This document shows positions 6,434 to 8,842 of a DNA stretch of 8,842 nucleotides, in pieces (the first letter of the stretch is position 1; each line of letters begins with the position of its first letter). This DNA comes from an uncultured Bacteroidota bacterium (GTDB lineage Bacteria > Bacteroidota > Bacteroidia > Bacteroidales > P3). The notes under the pieces were generated by a model, which searched no databases, was not told the origin of the DNA, and was given only the letters and a program-made list of their open reading frames with translations. A program made the position numbers and the translations under genes. The DNA lies in contig CACXCY010000037.1 in the NCBI GenBank assembly GCA_902766265.1, positions 1-8,842 on the forward strand, written 5' to 3'.

Positions 6434-7011
6434 TATTTATTTCCTCCTATCTTTGTGGGTTCGGCCTCCGAGATGGCAATGGGGATTGCCTGGTCGATGG
6501 CGTCGCGCTGTTTTTCGGTGATGTCTGCGTATCCTTTGTTGAACTTCGCGTTAGACAGTTCGTTGCGCATTTCGTTGATGGCTGCGGCCAACTCGTTCTG
6601 TACGCGGAAGTACATGTCGTAGGAAGTACCGCGGTCGTTCTGCAGGGAGATGACGCCCTTGGAAACGGGGTATTCGCTCTTGAATCCTTCGATATACACC
6701 ATTTCTTTTTCCGGCAGGTTGGGGTCATCCTTGGGGTTGCCAAGGAACTCTTTGGCGCGGTCTTTCAGCAAGCTGACGTCGCCCACCTCTCCGTTGAAGA
6801 GGATGCGGTCTTTGCTGTTGATTTTCACGACAAAGATATTTCTCTCGCGAACATCCGGTATTTCCGTGTTCGGTGGCAGCGGGGGCGGCAAACGGCGCGC
6901 AATACCCATATCTGTGTTGATGCTGGACGTCAGAAGAAAGAACGTCAACAGCAGGAACGAGATGTCGGCCATCGAACTGGTGTTTAGACCCGGAGTTTTT
7001 CTTTTAGCCAT
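6433..7011 (-). CDS. exbD: ExbD-family biopolymer transporter, proximal copy
   Basis: 192 residues, longer than usual ExbD. The short cytoplasmic tail MAKRKTPGLNTSSMAD leads into one membrane helix (about 17-32, rich in L/F/S/T). D16 takes the place of the essential ExbD aspartate. A proline-rich segment (RRLPPPLPPNTEIP, 39-52) follows the helix. The periplasmic domain then has two typical strands (I59-F-V-V-K-I-N near 59-65; V-Y-I-E-G-F near 105-110). An extra C-terminal stretch (about 140-192) is predicted helical and charged, and is absent from short ExbD proteins. The start is ATG 7011, 3 nt after the membrane-protein gene. It overlaps the distal exbD by one base. Two unlike ExbD proteins beside one ExbB are common in Bacteroidota; a heteromeric ExbD pair in the motor is an inference. 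Confidence 0.92.
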   Translation of the reverse strand: MAKRKTPGLNTSSMADISFLLLTFFLLTSSINTDMGIARRLPPPLPPNTEIPDVRERNIFVVKINSKDRILFNGEVGDVSLLKDRAKEFLGNPKDDPNLPEKEMVYIEGFKSEYPVSKGVISLQNDRGTSYDMYFRVQNELAAAINEMRNELSNAKFNKGYADITEKQRDAIDQAIPIAISEAEPTKIGGNK

Positions 7012-7014
7012 AAT

Positions 7015-7446
7015 TTATTTCTTTTTTATTGCCTTGGCAATTTCAACATATATAATGGAGCATGCTGCTGCGAATACGAGGACGTAGACGGTGATGCAGC
7101 CGGCTCCCACGAGTTTGGAGGTGCCTTGGCTGGCGTCGTTCCTTGCCAGGAAGGTGTCGCTGAGGTCGGTCTTGCTGGAGAGCAGGAACGCTATCAGGGC
7201 CACCGCCACGAGCAGTCCCAGGCCTATAAGCAGGCCTTTCCCCCCACCGTTGATGACTCTCAGCACGAGGAAATAGAGGATGGATGCAAGGGCCAGTACG
7301 ACGAATATCAGCAGGATGCCGTAGGCAATGTTATACATACCCGAGAACTTGTCTTGGTTCAGGGCGAACAGGATGGCGAAGAATGCGCCAAGCACGGCTA
7401 CGCCAAGGCATATCCAGGTAATCAGTTTTCTTGTTTTTTCTTGCAT
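7015..7446 (-). CDS. Four-helix membrane protein of the ExbB-ExbD operon, function unknown
   Basis: 143 residues with four predicted membrane helices (about 9-28, 38-63, 70-90, 112-137), a glycine-rich turn (INGGGKGLLIGLG, 65-77) and a basic end (KAIKKK). I see no known catalytic or transport motif. The loop at 91-111 (SSKTDLSDTFLARNDASQGT) is hydrophilic and probably periplasmic. It lies between exbB (53 nt upstream) and exbD (3 nt downstream), so it is translated with the motor genes and is probably an accessory part of the complex; this is inference from position. I recall unnamed small membrane proteins in the same place in Bacteroidales, but I cannot name a family. The leader between exbB and this gene carries CCTTTAAT/CCTTTAAA in tandem on the minus strand, near 7452-7467. 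Confidence 0.8.
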   Translation of the reverse strand: MQEKTRKLITWICLGVAVLGAFFAILFALNQDKFSGMYNIAYGILLIFVVLALASILYFLVLRVINGGGKGLLIGLGLLVAVALIAFLLSSKTDLSDTFLARNDASQGTSKLVGAGCITVYVLVFAAACSIIYVEIAKAIKKK

Positions 7447-7499
7447 AATAGTTTAAAGGATTAAAGGGTTAATGATAATGTTGCTTACTCCCTGAACTA

Positions 7500-8324
7500 T
7501 TATTTCTGGTTCTTGACGAGGATATCCATGAAGGAGATGGAGCCATCTTCCATTTCGGATACGAGACTTTCAATCTTGGTAAGGATGTAGTTGTAGAAAA
7601 TCTGGAGAATGATGGCCACGATAAGACCGAACACGGTGGTCAACAGAGCGACCTTCATACCACCAGCCACGACGGTCGGGCTGATGTCGCCGGCGGCTTC
7701 GATAGCGTCGAATGCGCCAACCATACCTACCACGGTTCCGAGGAATCCGAAGGAGGGGGCCAGGGCGATGAACAGGGCAATCCAGGTCATGTTGCTCTCC
7801 AGGCGAGCCATCTGGACTCCACCGTAGGAGGTCACGGATTTCTCCACGTTCTCAAGGCCTTCGTCGATGCGGTCGAGACCCTGGTAGAAGATGCTTGCCA
7901 CAGGGCCGCGGGTGTTGCGGCAGAGTTCCTTGGCACCGTTGTAGTCGCCTTTCTTGACGTTTTCCTCAATGCCGTCGAGCAGTTTCTGCACGTTGGTGGT
8001 GGCCATGTTCAGGTAGAGGATGCGCTCGATAACGAGAGCCATGCCGAGAATGAGGCAGAGGAGCACGGGGGTCATCCAGCCGGCGCCGCCTTCGATGTAT
8101 TTCTGTTTCAGTACTTGGTGAAAGGTCTTGGTCTCTTCTGCGGGAGCTTCATTTTCCACGACACCTTCATCAACGGTGGCTGCTGCACTGCTGTCGGTGG
8201 CTTCAGCCACTTGTTCGGTAGCTTCGGCGGCAGGGGCGTTGGCTTCGTCCTGGGCCATCAAACCATTGAAATTAGCGAATGTCAGTAGTCCTGCTATCGA
8301 CATCAAAGCAATTACTTTTTTCAT
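7500..8324 (-). CDS. exbB: MotA/TolQ/ExbB proton-channel protein with signal peptide
   Basis: 274 residues; the channel subunit of an inner-membrane motor driven by the proton gradient. The protein begins with a cleavable-looking signal peptide (MKKVIALMSIAGLLTFANFNGLMAQ, 1-25). An acidic, Ala/Glu/Pro-rich low-complexity linker (26-66) follows and should lie in the periplasm. TM1 is about 84-104. After a cytoplasmic domain (105-175), TM2 (178-206) carries SFGFLGTVVGMVGAF with the conserved channel threonine at T197. TM3 (about 218-246) has ALLTTVFGLIVAI, with the second conserved threonine at T229/T230. E. coli ExbB is shorter and lacks the N-terminal extension, while long forms are common in Bacteroidota. 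It is first in the operon. ATG 8324 has an AT-rich leader without Shine-Dalgarno. TolQ/MotA identity is less likely, since ExbD genes follow. Confidence 0.94.
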   Translation of the reverse strand: MKKVIALMSIAGLLTFANFNGLMAQDEANAPAAEATEQVAEATDSSAAATVDEGVVENEAPAEETKTFHQVLKQKYIEGGAGWMTPVLLCLILGMALVIERILYLNMATTNVQKLLDGIEENVKKGDYNGAKELCRNTRGPVASIFYQGLDRIDEGLENVEKSVTSYGGVQMARLESNMTWIALFIALAPSFGFLGTVVGMVGAFDAIEAAGDISPTVVAGGMKVALLTTVFGLIVAIILQIFYNYILTKIESLVSEMEDGSISFMDILVKNQK

Positions 8325-8380
8325 GATTGTTTTTAATGTTTTAATTATTAATTGATTAATTTAGTTTCTTGTATTCACAA

Positions 8381-8416
8381 TACATTTGCAAATGTAAGAA
8401 AGTATTTGCAAACATA
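8381..8416 (-). promoter_or_regulatory. Probable exbB promoter/operator with palindrome and 20-bp-spaced repeats
   Basis: TACATTTGCAAATGTA (8381-8396) is a perfect 16-bp palindrome. A second core, TTTGCAAA (8405-8412), has its centre exactly 20 bp away. On the minus strand both contain a -7-like box: TACATTTG (8396-8389) and TATGTTTG (8416-8409). A TTTG for a -33 element is not well spaced for the first; TTG at 8442-8440 lies 23 nt before the second. The leader would be about 55-80 nt. The two TTTGCAAAT copies two helical turns apart suggest a dimeric regulator site; this is inference. Confidence 0.5.
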
Positions 8417-8417
8417 A

Positions 8418-8450
8418 AAACATTTTTCTTTTTTTCTTTCAAAAATGTTT
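8418..8450. repeat. 10-bp inverted repeat upstream of exbB
   Basis: AAACATTTTT (8418-8427) pairs exactly with AAAAATGTTT (8441-8450) around a 13-nt pyrimidine-rich loop. It is purely A/T but for one C-G pair per arm, so it is too weak for a convincing terminator. Its position just upstream of the exbB promoter is all that makes it notable. Confidence 0.45.
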
Positions 8451-8727
8451 CCCCTACAAGCAATATCGCGCTGTCGGTTTGTGAGTTATAACTCCCGTGT
8501 CGGCCGCGTGGCTCTAATATACTATAATAATATGCCGTCGGGTCGAGGAAAGTAGCCCCAGAGCGTCTGAAATGACATAAACAATCCACGGCAATTCGCG
8601 TTTGTATCCACATGATTTTCCGTGTAATTGACCACGAATTAATTTGCATCAATACAGCCCTTGGGTCGCGAATCACCATCTGCCTGCCAGAAGACCTATG
8701 AATATCCCCACGGCAACACGGAAAAAT
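8451..8727. other. Region without a recognisable gene
   Basis: About 280 bp in which I see no credible coding frame, tRNA or rRNA signature, or insertion-sequence end. The only structure noted is a perfect 12-bp palindrome GAGTTATAACTC (8483-8494). An open frame on the minus strand (TTG start at 8772, ending at 8356) crosses the region, but it has no family resemblance and runs through the repeat array and the exbB promoter, so I leave it out. Decayed DNA or a small unseen RNA gene is possible. Confidence 0.5.
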
Positions 8728-8815
8728 ATGAACATAGGTTCGTGAGCCGATGAACATATGTTCGTTGGCCAATGAACCTATGTTCGTAGCCCGATGAACC
8801 TATGTTCATTTTTAA
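8728..8815. repeat. Four tandem 22-bp palindromic units
   Basis: Units begin at 8728, 8750, 8772 and 8794, exactly 22 bp apart. Each has the 12-bp core GAAC-n-TA-n-GTTC: GAACATAGGTTC, GAACATATGTTC (a perfect palindrome), GAACCTATGTTC and GAACCTATGTTC. The first core is the exact reverse complement of the last two. Spacers are 10 bp and similar (GTnnnCCnAT). The last unit opens out into ATGAACCTATGTTCAT and is followed by T-rich DNA (TTTTTAACTTTTTTT). Regular two-turn spacing suits binding by a row of dimers on one face of DNA. An operator, an iteron-like site or a palindromic repeat family are all possible. Confidence 0.9.
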
Positions 8816-8842
8816 CTTTTTTTACGATAAGTTCTGGAACAC

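Noticed and set aside
6062..6987. Plus-strand open frames opposite the two exbD genes
   Set aside because: They are antisense to well-supported ExbD genes and have no signal peptide, domain or plausible start context.
8356..8772. Minus-strand open frame of 138 codons at the right end
   Set aside because: It starts at TTG, encodes the 22-bp repeats and the exbB promoter palindrome, has a mixed composition with many rare residues, and resembles no family I know.
8728..8815. CRISPR array
   Set aside because: Units are 22 bp and directly adjacent with similar 10-bp spacers; there are no unique 30-bp spacers and no cas genes. The same holds for 3083-3166.

Overview
The window looks like chromosome of a Bacteroidota bacterium, most likely order Bacteroidales (Prevotella-like). 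The main reasons are a PorQ-type outer-membrane protein of the type IX secretion system (T9SS), an ExbB–small membrane protein–ExbD–ExbD operon, a lack of Shine-Dalgarno sequences before most starts, and upstream sequences that fit the Bacteroides -7 box TAnnTTTG. Coding DNA is moderately GC-rich, while the spaces between genes are AT-rich.

Plus-strand half (1-3083): the 3' end of lysine 2,3-aminomutase (kamA) comes first, cut off by the window edge, and is followed by a terminator-like hairpin. Then come three closely spaced genes that may form one operon: a small exported WG-repeat protein, porQ (15-nt gap) and lplA, a lipoate-protein ligase (29-nt gap). Between lplA and the opposing glycyl-tRNA synthetase gene lie four tandem copies of a 21-bp near-palindrome and a terminator for the synthetase.

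Minus-strand half (3230-8324), in order of transcription: exbB, a four-helix membrane protein of unknown function, exbD and exbD again, ending at a strong hairpin terminator. After that come a corA-type divalent-cation transporter with its own probable promoter, and glyQS, the single-chain (alpha2) glycyl-tRNA synthetase. The ExbB/ExbD genes should form an inner-membrane proton-driven motor that powers TonB-dependent or related outer-membrane transport; no TonB gene is in view.

Right end (8325-8842): no credible gene. It holds the exbB upstream region, with a perfect 16-bp palindrome and TTTGCAAAT repeats 20 bp apart, about 280 bp with no recognisable content, and four tandem copies of a 22-bp palindromic unit.

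Most of the window is ordinary housekeeping. The parts most worth a second look are the two similarly built tandem palindrome arrays, the exported WG-repeat gene beside porQ with a hairpin just before its start, and the unknown four-helix protein inside the motor operon. I found no clear new defence, mobile or biosynthetic system.
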